Assembly (NCBI RefSeq): GCF_000758605.1
Contig: NZ_CP009282.1
Coordinates: forward strand, 5,022,001-5,086,000
Length of the DNA: 64,000 bases
Direction of reading: 5' to 3'
From: Paenibacillus sp. FSL R5-0912
GTDB taxonomy: Bacteria; Bacillota; Bacilli; Paenibacillales; Paenibacillaceae
The notes below the pieces were generated by a model, which was given only the letters and a program-made list of their open reading frames with translations, was not told the DNA's origin and did no database searches. Made by a program: the position numbers and the translations under genes. Positions 50,637 to 60,089 of this stretch are shown piece by piece; within the stretch, counting starts at the first letter, position 1, and the number at the start of each line of letters is the position of its first letter.

Positions 50637-50986
50637 AACGCAACCTCCAAATCCGAGAGTGCAGCGCTCTCGTCGTCATATAGGGGCATGATCTTGAACA
50701 GGCCCGACATTTCCAGCAGGCGCTTCACGGGTGCTGTGGCATCGCAGACTGCCATTTTGCCGCCCTTGCTGCGGATCAGCTTGTACCTTCCCAGAATGAC
50801 TCCGAGGCCTGAGCTATCCATGAACTGCAGCTCCTTGAGGCTGAGAATCAGATGCTCCACCTGGCCCCGCATAATCGCTTCATCCATATCCATACGTACA
50901 TAATCGGCTGCGTGATGATCCAGTTCACCAGACAAACGGACAATCAGCACACCCCGGTGATGCTCCATCTCCACATGAGAATTCAT
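50633..50986 (-). CDS. spoIIAA: Anti-anti-sigma-F factor SpoIIAA
   Basis: A 117-residue STAS-domain protein. The phosphorylation site is in MDSSGLGVILGRY, after LILSLKELQF. Unphosphorylated it frees SigF from SpoIIAB. The ATG at 50986 is preferred to the GTG at 50995, which leaves only 1 nt after GAGGAG. Confidence 0.95.
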   Translation of the reverse strand: MNSHVEMEHHRGVLIVRLSGELDHHAADYVRMDMDEAIMRGQVEHLILSLKELQFMDSSGLGVILGRYKLIRSKGGKMAVCDATAPVKRLLEMSGLFKIMPLYDDESAALSDLEVAL

Positions 50987-51057
50987 CCTTGCCACTCTCC
51001 TCTTCGTTGCTTGGACAACCGCCCTGTAACACCATTCTTTCCCCTACAAGGACAAGG

Positions 51058-51084
51058 TTTTCTACACCGCAATTGAGGATTCCT
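51058..51084 (-). promoter_or_regulatory. Possible sigma-H promoter of the spoIIA operon
   Basis: On the minus strand AGGAATC (51078-51084) and TAGAAAA (51058-51064) are 13 nt apart, resembling the sigma-H pattern AGGAWWW-N12-RNNGAAT. It is in the 186-nt dacF-spoIIAA gap where the B. subtilis sigma-H promoter lies. The -10 is only a partial match. Confidence 0.35.
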
Positions 51085-51172
51085 GCCTCACGACAAAACT
51101 AGAAGAAAACCCCTAAGAACTTACATAAAGCATGGGACGAATCTACAAAATGCAAGAAATTAATCACTAGCT

Positions 51173-52381
51173 CTAATCAATGGTAAAAAGCGACCCCGTT
51201 GTACGCTTGAACAGCTTCCACCAGCCTGCCTTAGCCACATCTTCGCCTGCCTTCAGTTCGTATTCTTTCAGCACGTCAGTCCCTTGATATACGACCAGCT
51301 TGCCGACAGTCTGATCTGCGGCCACAGGAGCCTTCAAGTTTTCTTCCAGCACCAGCTCATGCCGGATACCCTCCTGGGTAATTCCTTTTTTGAGTAATAC
51401 ACTGTAAGTTTCCTTCGCCGTCAGCGGCAGCTCCGTCTTCACGCCCTTCTCAATCTTCACTGTGCCGATGGGGTCCCCCGCCTTGTGAATCGTATGCAGC
51501 TTATATTGGGAAAAGAGGTAATCGAACATCGACGACACTTCACTGTTGCGTGTTTTGGTATTCGGCTCACCCAGTACAACCGCAACGGCACGCAGTCCGT
51601 CTCTGGCCGCAGTTGCGGACAGGCAGAACTTCGCTTCAGCCGTATACCCCGTCTTCAGGCCGTCAGCGCCTGTATAGAAACGCACCAGCTTGTTCGTATT
51701 GACCAGCCAGAACGGCTTGGCCGAATCCTTGCGCAGGTAATCCTGATAGGAGCCGGTGTACTTGATAATCCGCTCATGCTTCAGCAGTTCCTGGCTGATT
51801 ACGGCGATGTCATGCGCAGATGAATAATGATTCGCTGCCGGCAGTCCATTGCAGTTGGCAAAGTGGGTATCTTTCAGACCCAAGGCTTCAGCTTTCTGGT
51901 TCATCAGATCCACAAAAGCGCTCTCCGAGCCGGCGATTTTCTCCGCCATCGCTACAGAAGCGTCATTGCCGGAAGCCATGGCGATGCCCTTCAGCATTTC
52001 ATCCACCGTCATTTCCTCACCCGGCTCCAGAAAAATCTGAGAACCGCCCATCGATGCAGCATACTCACTGGTGCGCACTTTGTCGGTCAGCTGCAGCCTG
52101 CCTTCATCCAGCGCCTCCACGGTCAGCAGCATAGTCATAATTTTGGTAATACTGGCCGGCGGCAGCTTGTCATGGCTGTTTTTCTCGTAGATGATCGTGC
52201 CCGTGCTGGCATCCATTAGAATGGCAGAACGTGCCCCGGGTGCGAGGTCAACTGCAGTGCTTCCGGTATTGCCAGCATTGGCAGTGCCTTTGGATTTTTC
52301 CTCAGCAAAAGCGCCGGATGCCCCTCCCAGAACCGAAACAGCGATGCACAGCGCAAGCGTTACATAACGAATTTTTCTCAC
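51173..52381 (-). CDS. dacF: D-alanyl-D-alanine carboxypeptidase DacF
   Basis: A 402-residue S11 penicillin-binding protein with a signal peptide (to about residue 26) and the motifs SITK (Ser77/Lys80), SGN (from Ser137) and KTG (from Lys243). It regulates cross-linking of spore cortex in the forespore. GTG start with GGAGGG upstream. Its place just before spoIIAA identifies it as DacF; it is a paralogue of dacB at 1-2.2 kb. Confidence 0.93.
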   Translation of the reverse strand: MRKIRYVTLALCIAVSVLGGASGAFAEEKSKGTANAGNTGSTAVDLAPGARSAILMDASTGTIIYEKNSHDKLPPASITKIMTMLLTVEALDEGRLQLTDKVRTSEYAASMGGSQIFLEPGEEMTVDEMLKGIAMASGNDASVAMAEKIAGSESAFVDLMNQKAEALGLKDTHFANCNGLPAANHYSSAHDIAVISQELLKHERIIKYTGSYQDYLRKDSAKPFWLVNTNKLVRFYTGADGLKTGYTAEAKFCLSATAARDGLRAVAVVLGEPNTKTRNSEVSSMFDYLFSQYKLHTIHKAGDPIGTVKIEKGVKTELPLTAKETYSVLLKKGITQEGIRHELVLEENLKAPVAADQTVGKLVVYQGTDVLKEYELKAGEDVAKAGWWKLFKRTTGSLFTID

Positions 52382-52537
52382 AATGGTTGCCCTCCTGAAC
52401 GTTAACCTTCATTTCACAGGTACTGTGTTCCAGTTTCGTCAAAAGTGCAGGAAATTATTCCATTTTTGCGCAGAAAAAAGGAGCTTAGCAAATAACACTA
52501 GAATCAGCTCCATATAATTCACGCTGCATGAAGCGTT

Positions 52538-52572
52538 AAAAAGCCCGCACCTTGTCAGCAAGATGTGGGCTG
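52538..52572 (-). terminator. Terminator of the opp/S9-peptidase operon
   Basis: Arms AGCCCACATCTTG / CAAGGTGCGGGCT followed by five T residues on the minus strand, 66 nt past the S9 peptidase stop. Confidence 0.85.
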
Positions 52573-52638
52573 TAGTTATAGAATAACTTTTTTAGTTCAT
52601 GTTTATTCCGAGTAAAGGCATTTGCCTGGACTGCTTCA

Positions 52639-55104
52639 CTATACAAGTTCGCTTTTACTCTGCAGCGTATAATTCCTTGAATCTTCTCCCGCAGCCGGTC
52701 CTTCTTCTACCACATTCCACTGCCGGTAAATTAGGGTATGAAGCATCTCCGCCTGTTCCCTGGTCAGCTCAAGCCCTTTCAGACTTGCTCCCATCTGTAC
52801 ATAATCCTCATTCTCGATCAGCCGGAACCGGAACCTCAGCAGCTTCTTCAGTCCATTGGTATGCAGGAATCCGAATTCATATCCTTCCCGGACCGCCTGC
52901 TCCCAATCCACATGCATGTCTTCAGCAAGCTGTGCGCGTTCCCGGGTGTCCATTCCGGGTTCAGCCAGTAAGCTCTGCACAGCTGAAAAATCCTTTGTCC
53001 TCAAACTGTCAATCACAGTCTGCTCCGGCATTCCGCTGCTCCGGACGTTCTCAAGCAGCAGAGCAAGGGGCAGCGGAAGCTGCATTCTCTGCTTCATCTC
53101 ATCACCTCCGGTCAAATATTGCTTGAACCAGGAATTAACCTCTTGCAGGGCCTGTACACGGTAAGAAGGCTTGCCCAGCTTAAGGAACATGTGGCCTGAG
53201 CCGGGATAACGGAGCAGACGGGCCGGGTTCCCGAGACGCTTCAGTGCGGTATACCATTCGTCCGACTGTCCGACAGGACAGCGGAGATCCTGCTCCCCAT
53301 GCATGATCAGCATTGGAATTCTCACCTGATTCACATAGGCCAGAGGAGATCTGGACCACAGCTGCTCCGCATGGTCCCATGGATTGCCGCCGGCAATTCC
53401 TTCTGTGTAGGTGATCCCAATGTCGCTGAGCCCATAGAAGGATAACCAGTTGGAGATGCCCCGCTGCGAGACGGCAGCGCGGAAACGGGTGGTATGTCCA
53501 GCTATCCAATTGGTCATCAGGCCCCCGTAGCTCCCGCCCATTACGCCCAGCCGATTCTCGTCAATGAAGCTATAATTCGCAACAGCCGCATCCACGATAT
53601 CCATCAGGTCCTGATAGTCGCCATTTCCGAAATCCCCGCGGCAGGCCTTGGCGAAATCCTGACCGTAACCGAAGCTGCCCCGGGGATTGGCGAACAATAC
53701 CGCATAGCCTTCTGCAGCCAGCACCTGAAGCTCATGGCTGTAGGCTGGTGCATACATGGCATGCGGGCCGCCGTGAATGACCAGAATCAGCGGCACCTTC
53801 TGCCCTTCTGCCAGCTTCTGCGGCTTCATGATCCATCCATGGATCTTATAGCCATCAGCTGTATCTGCAGCAACCGGCTCCGGAAGAATCACGTGTAACT
53901 TGCCCATCAGCGTCTTATTCATGTTCGTTAATCCAAACACTTCGCCCGTCCGGGTATCAACACGGATCAGCTCTGCAGGTCCGCTCTTATCCATGGCGGC
54001 AGCCACCACATAGGGGCCATCTGCAGCAGCGGAGATCTGATGAATATCCAGCTCACCAGCTGTAAGAGCCACCGGAGCCTCATTCCGGACGAACCGGTAT
54101 AGATGAACCCCGCCCTGTGAAGTTCCCAGTGCATACAGATCAGTCCCGCCATTCAAATACAGAGGGCCCGGAGCCGCCATGCCTGACTTCACATCATTCA
54201 ACACAAAATTACCGAGCTGCATTTCCGTCTCGGCATGGAAGACCTCCGGCGTGCCTCCTTCAGCGGGCAAAGCATACAGACGGTTATGGGTTCCGCTCCC
54301 ATAGGTGCGGTCATCTCCGATAAGTGCAAACGCGCTGCCGTCAGGAGAATAAGTGAATTGGCTGATATTCAGAGTCGAAGATGATCTCTTTCTAACCCTC
54401 ATGTCGGTCAGATCCATCGTATACAGATCATTGAAGGGCAGCAGATCAGGGTCCTGCACCTCCTCGTCCACAATCTTCGTCAGAAAAGCAAGCTCCCGGC
54501 CATTCGGCGACCATGCCGGCTGCGCGGCATTATACTTCCCAGAGGTCAGTTGGACAACCTTGCCGCTGCCGGTGTAGAGCAGGAATAGATGGGAATACAA
54601 GCCGTCCCACCAGCCCGCGCCTTCAGCCTTCGGAATCGTCCGCTCATAAGCTCGGCCAAGGCTGTTCTCCAGCGACTTGGCTTGCTCGGGGGGAAGTGAT
54701 TCTATATGGTTGTCATTGCTGACCTTAGCCGTAAATGCAATCATCCGGCTGTCCGGTGACCAGGAGAAGCTGAGGACCCCGCGCTTGGCATTTGTCAGTT
54801 GTACTGGCTCTTTGCCCGAGGGAGATACCGCCCATACCTGCCGTCCAACCCCGGCATCACGCATAAAGCCCAGGCGGCTTCCATCCGGAGACCACTGCGG
54901 AGCGCTGTCCTTGTCGCCCTCCGTTAGGAGCGTATCTGAATCTCCATCCAGGGACACCCCCCGAATATAGGTCCGGTACTCATTGTTTACCGGGTGAATC
55001 TCCTTTACCAGGTAGGCTGCCATGTGACCGGCTGGATGTACCGCCGGGTCACTGACCAGTCGGTATTGCCTCAAAGTCTCGGGTTCAACCCGTTTTGCTC
55101 CCAT
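52639..55104 (-). CDS. S9-family peptidase fused to a C-terminal helical domain
   Basis: An 821-residue protein. Residues 1-400 are a seven-blade-type beta-propeller (WSPDGSRLGF, FSWSPDSRMIAF, PAWSPNGRELAF); 420-667 an alpha/beta hydrolase with Ser525 (GGSYGG), Asp606 (GEQD) and His638 (GSGHMF). This matches acylaminoacyl/prolyl oligopeptidases, which cut short or N-acylated peptides. The normal enzyme ends near NSWFKQYL (667). A further 152 residues, of unknown family, begin at Met670, where GGAGGTGAT stands 3 nt before the ATG at 53097; this part may also be translated alone. Last gene of the operon, 30 nt after the lyase. Confidence 0.88.
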   Translation of the reverse strand: MGAKRVEPETLRQYRLVSDPAVHPAGHMAAYLVKEIHPVNNEYRTYIRGVSLDGDSDTLLTEGDKDSAPQWSPDGSRLGFMRDAGVGRQVWAVSPSGKEPVQLTNAKRGVLSFSWSPDSRMIAFTAKVSNDNHIESLPPEQAKSLENSLGRAYERTIPKAEGAGWWDGLYSHLFLLYTGSGKVVQLTSGKYNAAQPAWSPNGRELAFLTKIVDEEVQDPDLLPFNDLYTMDLTDMRVRKRSSSTLNISQFTYSPDGSAFALIGDDRTYGSGTHNRLYALPAEGGTPEVFHAETEMQLGNFVLNDVKSGMAAPGPLYLNGGTDLYALGTSQGGVHLYRFVRNEAPVALTAGELDIHQISAAADGPYVVAAAMDKSGPAELIRVDTRTGEVFGLTNMNKTLMGKLHVILPEPVAADTADGYKIHGWIMKPQKLAEGQKVPLILVIHGGPHAMYAPAYSHELQVLAAEGYAVLFANPRGSFGYGQDFAKACRGDFGNGDYQDLMDIVDAAVANYSFIDENRLGVMGGSYGGLMTNWIAGHTTRFRAAVSQRGISNWLSFYGLSDIGITYTEGIAGGNPWDHAEQLWSRSPLAYVNQVRIPMLIMHGEQDLRCPVGQSDEWYTALKRLGNPARLLRYPGSGHMFLKLGKPSYRVQALQEVNSWFKQYLTGGDEMKQRMQLPLPLALLLENVRSSGMPEQTVIDSLRTKDFSAVQSLLAEPGMDTRERAQLAEDMHVDWEQAVREGYEFGFLHTNGLKKLLRFRFRLIENEDYVQMGASLKGLELTREQAEMLHTLIYRQWNVVEEGPAAGEDSRNYTLQSKSELV

Positions 55105-55134
55105 AAGCAGATCCTCCTTAGATTGAACGCGAAC

Positions 55135-56361
55135 TCAGGAACCAGTTCCTACAACATTGCTGCACTTATAATCCGGCTGCAATGCAGCAAGCGCCTGCGT
55201 CAGATCGGCAATGATATCCTCCGCATCCTCCAGCCCGACAGACATGCGGATCAAACCGTCGGTAATGCCGAATTTCAGCCGCTCTGCAGCAGGGATGGAA
55301 CAGTGGGTCATACTGGCCGGATGCTGAACCAGCGTCTCCGGATCACCAAGGCTGAAGGATATCATCGCCAGCTTCAGGCTGTCCATGAACCTCTTGCCTG
55401 CAGCCATTCCCCCTTCCACCTCAAAGGAGACAATGCCGCCCATGCCCCTCATCTGCACTTGTGCCAATTGATGCTGCGGATGCCCGGCCAGACCCGGATA
55501 ATGGACCTTGCTGATTAAGGGATGCCCCTGCAAGTATTCAGCGACCCTCTGCGCATTCTCACAATGAGTGCGGACCCGCAGGCCCATAGTTTTCAATCCT
55601 CTCAGGATCAGGAAGGACTCCCATGCGTTAAGGTTCTGTCCCAGATCCCCCGTAATGCGCTTGCGGATGAATTCAATAACCGGCTTGCGGCCAATCACCA
55701 GCCCGGCCACGACATCGCCATGTCCGTTGATATATTTGGTTGCGCTGTGTACGACAATATCTGCCCCAAGCTCCAGCGGCTTCTGCAGATATGGCGTCAT
55801 AAACGTGCTGTCCACAATCAGCGGAAGCTCGCGGGAATGAGCCAGATCAGCCAAAGCACTTAAATCCAGCACAGTCAGCAGTGGATTGGACGGTGTCTCA
55901 ACAAATATTGCCTTCGTATTCTGCTGAACAGCCGCAGACACTGCCTCTAGATCAGTACAGTCTACAAATGAATGAGTGATTCCAAAACGCGGGGCCATCA
56001 ACGTAACAAAATTATAAGTGCCGCCATATACATCCTTAGTGACCAGAACATGATCTCCTGCCTGTAGATACGCCAGCAGTGCGGCAGAGATTGCCGCCAT
56101 GCCGCTGCTAAGCCCAATGCATTCCTCTCCGCCCTCCAGCTCGGCCATCTTCCGCTCCAGCGTCTGCGTTGTCGGATTGCCGTATCTTCCGTAATACGTG
56201 CCTTCCCGCTGGCCCGCAACTACTTCAGCGGCAGTATCCGTATCCGGGAACGCATACGCCACAGCTGGAATAATGGGCTGTGAGACAGCTCTGGTAAGGT
56301 CATCCGGCTGGTGCCCGCCATGGACAGCCAAGGTGTCAAAACGCCAGTCTGGGTGTGCCAT
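55135..56361 (-). CDS. Methionine gamma-lyase / cystathionine-type PLP enzyme
   Basis: A 408-residue Cys/Met-metabolism PLP enzyme. The PLP lysine is Lys209 in HSATKYINGHGD; YYGRYGNPT and ECIGLSSGMAAI are also conserved. The GYxRxGNPT-type start and the GMAAIS block fit methionine gamma-lyase, which splits methionine to methanethiol, 2-oxobutyrate and ammonia; cystathionine gamma-lyase or synthase activity cannot be ruled out. It lies between the creatininase-like gene and the peptidase in one operon. Confidence 0.87.
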   Translation of the reverse strand: MAHPDWRFDTLAVHGGHQPDDLTRAVSQPIIPAVAYAFPDTDTAAEVVAGQREGTYYGRYGNPTTQTLERKMAELEGGEECIGLSSGMAAISAALLAYLQAGDHVLVTKDVYGGTYNFVTLMAPRFGITHSFVDCTDLEAVSAAVQQNTKAIFVETPSNPLLTVLDLSALADLAHSRELPLIVDSTFMTPYLQKPLELGADIVVHSATKYINGHGDVVAGLVIGRKPVIEFIRKRITGDLGQNLNAWESFLILRGLKTMGLRVRTHCENAQRVAEYLQGHPLISKVHYPGLAGHPQHQLAQVQMRGMGGIVSFEVEGGMAAGKRFMDSLKLAMISFSLGDPETLVQHPASMTHCSIPAAERLKFGITDGLIRMSVGLEDAEDIIADLTQALAALQPDYKCSNVVGTGS

Positions 56362-56376
56362 CGTGCAGTCCCTCCT

Positions 56377-57159
56377 TCATGATTCTTCTGATAGTGCTGC
56401 CAGCTGTGCGTTATCCCTGATTCCCCACTCCTCATGCAGAAACCGTACCATCCGGTCTACCGCATGATCTACGAGATGATGGCCCTTCTCTGCTGTTGCG
56501 AGCGTAGAATTGCCCATCGTCCCCCATTCACTGTTGTCTGAGAGCTTGCCATACTTCATAATCTCCGGAAAAGCATCCGGCGACTTGCGCTGTACGCTGC
56601 GTGCCAGCTCCATGTGAACCAATTCCGGGTACAGCGCCAGCATTACTGAGGTGCCCGCCTCTCCGGCATGAGAATGGGCCAGTGCCCCTGACTGCAGCAC
56701 GTCCTGGTCCACGGTTTGCATGAAGCGCCAAATATCGATCTGTGCTTTGCGGATACCGGTGCGTTCCCTGAGCGAATAAGCAATCTGGCTGATAATGCCA
56801 ACATTTCCCGCATGGCCGTTCAAGAACAGGAAATCCTTGAATCCCCATTTCAGCAGACTGTTCATGACATCGTTCAGATAGCCCTTGAAGCTCTCGGGAG
56901 AAATTGTAATCGTGCCCGGAAATTCATCCAGCATTGCCGAATCCCCGGCCTCCAGCACCGGACCAATGACAGCGCCGGTACGGGCAGCAACCCGCTCCGC
57001 CAGCCTGCTTGCAACCAGAGTGTCAGAGCCCATCGGCAGATGATGGCCGTAAGGCTCGATGGCCCCCACTGGAATGATGGCCAGATCCGTTTCATTTTTA
57101 CGTTCCGTGAAGGCGGCCCAGCTCATCTCTTTCAAATAATTACTTGGTGTTTGCGGCAT
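56377..57159 (-). CDS. Creatininase-family amidohydrolase
   Basis: A 260-residue metal-dependent amide hydrolase. The metal motifs are VGAIEPYGHHLPMGSDTLVA (Glu, His and Asp ligands), LNGHAGN and SHAGEAGTS. The family opens cyclic or plain amides such as creatinine and formamide derivatives. The ATG at 57159 follows AAAGGAGC with 7-nt spacing and overlaps oppF by 20 nt. Its place in a peptide-uptake operon suggests it opens an amide in an imported compound. Confidence 0.85.
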   Translation of the reverse strand: MPQTPSNYLKEMSWAAFTERKNETDLAIIPVGAIEPYGHHLPMGSDTLVASRLAERVAARTGAVIGPVLEAGDSAMLDEFPGTITISPESFKGYLNDVMNSLLKWGFKDFLFLNGHAGNVGIISQIAYSLRERTGIRKAQIDIWRFMQTVDQDVLQSGALAHSHAGEAGTSVMLALYPELVHMELARSVQRKSPDAFPEIMKYGKLSDNSEWGTMGNSTLATAEKGHHLVDHAVDRMVRFLHEEWGIRDNAQLAALSEES

Positions 57160-58159
57160 CTTCATGCTCCTTTCGATGCAGGGGGTAATGGCAAGCCGAA
57201 TAATGGCCCTCCTGATGCTCCACCAGCTCCGGTGCCTGCTCCCGGCACAGCCCGGTCGCATACGGGCAGCGCGGATGAAAGGCACAGCCTCGCGGCGGAT
57301 TCGCCGGATTCGGCAGCTCGCCGCTCAGCAGTGTCCGCTTCTTGCGCAGCTTCGGATCGGAGACCGGAACCGAAGCCATCAGCGCTTCGGTATACGGGTG
57401 GTCCGGCCGCTCAAACAGCGCGTCACGCTCGGCAATCTCCACAATCCGTCCCAGATACATGACTGCAATCCGGTCACTGATATGCTTGACGGATGGCAAG
57501 CCGTGAGCAATAAAGATATAGGTTAGCTGGAATTCCTCCTGCAGATCCTTCAGTAAATTGAGAATTTGCGCCTGAATGGATACATCCAGCGCGGATACCG
57601 GCTCGTCGCAGACAATCAGCTTCGGATTCAGCGCAAGCGCACGGGCTATCCCGATTCTCTGCCGTTGTCCTCCGCTGAATTCATGCGGGTAACGGGCGGC
57701 ATGATTCTCGTCAAGCCCCACCGCCCGAAGCAGCCGGTAGACTTCCCTTTTTAATTCTGCTCCCTTCGCCAGACCGTGGACGATCAGCGGTTCTGCAACT
57801 ACGTCAAACACCTTCATTCGCGGATTGAGTGAAGAGTAAGGATCCTGGAACACAAATTGCAGGTCCCGGCGAACCCGCCTCATCTCACCTTCGCTCAGTG
57901 CTGCAAGGTCTCTGCCTTCAAAAATAATCTCGCCTTCGGTAGGCTCCTGCAGCCTGGTAACGAGCTGGCCCATCGTAGATTTACCGCAGCCCGACTCTCC
58001 AACTACTCCCAGTGTTTCACCCGGAAATACATGGAAATCCAGCCCGTCTACAGCACGAACCGCGCCTGACTCTCTTCCCAGCCAGCCCTTCTTGACTGGA
58101 TAATACTTCTTCAGCCCCCTTACTTCCAGCAAGGGTACCTCTTTCCGGTGACTTCTCAT
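57140..58159 (-). CDS. oppF: Oligopeptide ABC transporter ATPase OppF-like
   Basis: A 339-residue ATPase: Walker A GESGCGKST, signature FSGGQRQRIGIARAL, Walker B LIVCDEPVSALD and the OppF C-terminal cysteines CAFHPRCPYATGLC. The H-loop reads FIAHGLPSVKH instead of the usual HDLSVV, keeping His but changing the residues after it. Its ATG overlaps the oppD stop. Confidence 0.93.
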   Translation of the reverse strand: MRSHRKEVPLLEVRGLKKYYPVKKGWLGRESGAVRAVDGLDFHVFPGETLGVVGESGCGKSTMGQLVTRLQEPTEGEIIFEGRDLAALSEGEMRRVRRDLQFVFQDPYSSLNPRMKVFDVVAEPLIVHGLAKGAELKREVYRLLRAVGLDENHAARYPHEFSGGQRQRIGIARALALNPKLIVCDEPVSALDVSIQAQILNLLKDLQEEFQLTYIFIAHGLPSVKHISDRIAVMYLGRIVEIAERDALFERPDHPYTEALMASVPVSDPKLRKKRTLLSGELPNPANPPRGCAFHPRCPYATGLCREQAPELVEHQEGHYSACHYPLHRKEHEDAANTK

Positions 58160-59130
58160 CAGTGCACCTCCTCTGCTTTCAGACAGCTGACCCGGTGTCC
58201 CGCCGCTTTCTCCTCAAGCCGGGGTTTGATCTGTCTGCAGCGCTCATCCGCATAAGTACATCTCGGGTGGAAGGGGCAGCCTGAGGGCATGGAAAGCATA
58301 TTCGGCACAGAGCCGGGAATGGAATCCAGACGCTCACGCTGCTCGTTTATCTTGGGCAGTGAGCCCAAAAGGCCTATTGTATAGGGGTGCTTCGGATGCT
58401 CAAACAATTCGAAGACCGAGGCCTCCTCCACAATTTCACCGGCATACATCACAGCCACCTTGTCCGCCATTTCAGCCACAACACCAAGATCATGTGTAAT
58501 AAGAATAACTCCGGTGTTCTCCTCTATACTAAGGGTTTCAATCAAATCAAGAATTTGCGCCTGAATAGTCACATCAAGGGCGGTGGTCGGCTCATCCGCA
58601 ATCAGCAGCTTGGGACGGCAGGCCAGCGCAATGGCAATCATAACCCGCTGTCGCATGCCTCCGGAGAGCTGATGGGGGAAGCTTCGTGCAATCTTCCTGC
58701 CGTTCGAAATGCCGACCTTTTCCAGCATTTCAATGCTTTTCTGTGCTGCTGCCTGTTTGCCAAGTCCCTGATGCTTGCGCAGTACTTCGCTGATCTGATT
58801 GCCAATCGTGAATACAGGGTTCAGAGAGGTCATGGGCTCTTGAAAAATAATAGAGATGTCGTTGCCCCGCAGCCTCCGCATCTCACTCCGGGACAGCTTC
58901 AGCAGATCCCTGCCTTCAAAAGAAATCTCTCCACCCACTATTCGTCCCGGTGAAGCCACCAGCCCCATAATGGACATGGAGGTCACACTCTTACCGCTGC
59001 CCGATTCCCCGACAATCGCCAGGGTTTCCCCGCGGTCCACCGAGAAGCTGACGCCGTCCACCGAAGGGAGCAGCCCTCCTTCAGTTTGAAAATAAGTTTG
59101 TAAGCCGCGAACCTCCAGCAAATGGGTCAT
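58159..59130 (-). CDS. oppD: Oligopeptide ABC transporter ATPase OppD-like
   Basis: A 323-residue ATPase with Walker A GESGSGKS, signature LSGGMRQRVMIAIAL, Walker B LLIADEPTTALD, H-loop ITHDLG and the zinc/Fe-S-type tail CPFHPRCTYADERC. It couples ATP hydrolysis to import with OppF. 13 nt after oppC. Confidence 0.95.
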   Translation of the reverse strand: MTHLLEVRGLQTYFQTEGGLLPSVDGVSFSVDRGETLAIVGESGSGKSVTSMSIMGLVASPGRIVGGEISFEGRDLLKLSRSEMRRLRGNDISIIFQEPMTSLNPVFTIGNQISEVLRKHQGLGKQAAAQKSIEMLEKVGISNGRKIARSFPHQLSGGMRQRVMIAIALACRPKLLIADEPTTALDVTIQAQILDLIETLSIEENTGVILITHDLGVVAEMADKVAVMYAGEIVEEASVFELFEHPKHPYTIGLLGSLPKINEQRERLDSIPGSVPNMLSMPSGCPFHPRCTYADERCRQIKPRLEEKAAGHRVSCLKAEEVH

Positions 59131-59143
59131 GTCCGATTCCCCC

Positions 59144-60073
59144 TTATCCTTTCGCCTTCATATGCGGGTCCAGCACATCACGAAGCCAGTCGCCCAGAAA
59201 AATAACACCGAGCACGGTTATGGTAATCGCTATCCCCGGAAATGTTGCAACCCACCAGCTTGTTGCTATATATTGTCTGCCGTCACTCAGCATGCCGCCC
59301 CAGGAGACAGCCGGAGGCTTGATGCCGAGCCCCAGAAAGCTTAGAGAGGCTTCCATAATAATGGTCGTCGCCACATTCATCCCGGAGAGGACAATGAACG
59401 AAGAGAGAATATTGGGCAAAATATGCTTAAGCACGATCCGCCCGTTCTTCGCCCCTACCGATCTCGCCGCTTTGACGAAGTCCCGTTCTTTGATGCTAAG
59501 CACCTCTCCGCGCACGACACGGGTGTAGGACACCCAATTTGTCACCCCGATGACGAAGATCAGCGTAGTCAGTCCGGGACCGACTACAGCCAGCACAACG
59601 AGCATGAACAGAATTGTCGGAATAGCCATAAAAGAGTCAGCTACCCGCATAATCACCGCATCCACCCATTTACCGTAGAAGCCTGACAGCAAGCCGAGTG
59701 CCGCGCCGATCAGCCCTGAGACGAGTACAGCCCCGATGCCTACGATCAGCGAGACGCGCGAACCATAGACGATCCGGCTCCACATATCCCGGCCGAGATT
59801 ATCTGTGCCCAGCCAGTGGGCTGCAGAGCCGCCATCCATCCACATCGGCGGCTTCAGCCGGTTAAGCGGGTCAATCGCAGCCGGGTCCTGCCCGGCGAGC
59901 AGCGGTGCAAGCAGCGCTGTCAGTGTAACGAGCAGCACCAGAACAGCGCCGAAGGTTCCGGTCTTGCTGCGCAGCAGCCTTTTCCAGCCCAGTCCGAACC
60001 CGGACGGCTTACCTTCTGCAACGAGCCCGTCGATGGCTCCATCCAGTGATCCACTCAGAGTAGACCCTGTCAT
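59144..60073 (-). CDS. oppC: Oligopeptide ABC transporter permease OppC-like
   Basis: A 309-residue inner-membrane permease with six helices; RSKTGTFGAVLVLLVTLTALLAPLLA near the start and the EAA loop VKAARSVGAKNGRIVLKHILPN. GGGAGG precedes the ATG. It forms the channel with OppB. Confidence 0.94.
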   Translation of the reverse strand: MTGSTLSGSLDGAIDGLVAEGKPSGFGLGWKRLLRSKTGTFGAVLVLLVTLTALLAPLLAGQDPAAIDPLNRLKPPMWMDGGSAAHWLGTDNLGRDMWSRIVYGSRVSLIVGIGAVLVSGLIGAALGLLSGFYGKWVDAVIMRVADSFMAIPTILFMLVVLAVVGPGLTTLIFVIGVTNWVSYTRVVRGEVLSIKERDFVKAARSVGAKNGRIVLKHILPNILSSFIVLSGMNVATTIIMEASLSFLGLGIKPPAVSWGGMLSDGRQYIATSWWVATFPGIAITITVLGVIFLGDWLRDVLDPHMKAKG

Positions 60074-60089
60074 AGCACATTCCTCCCTT

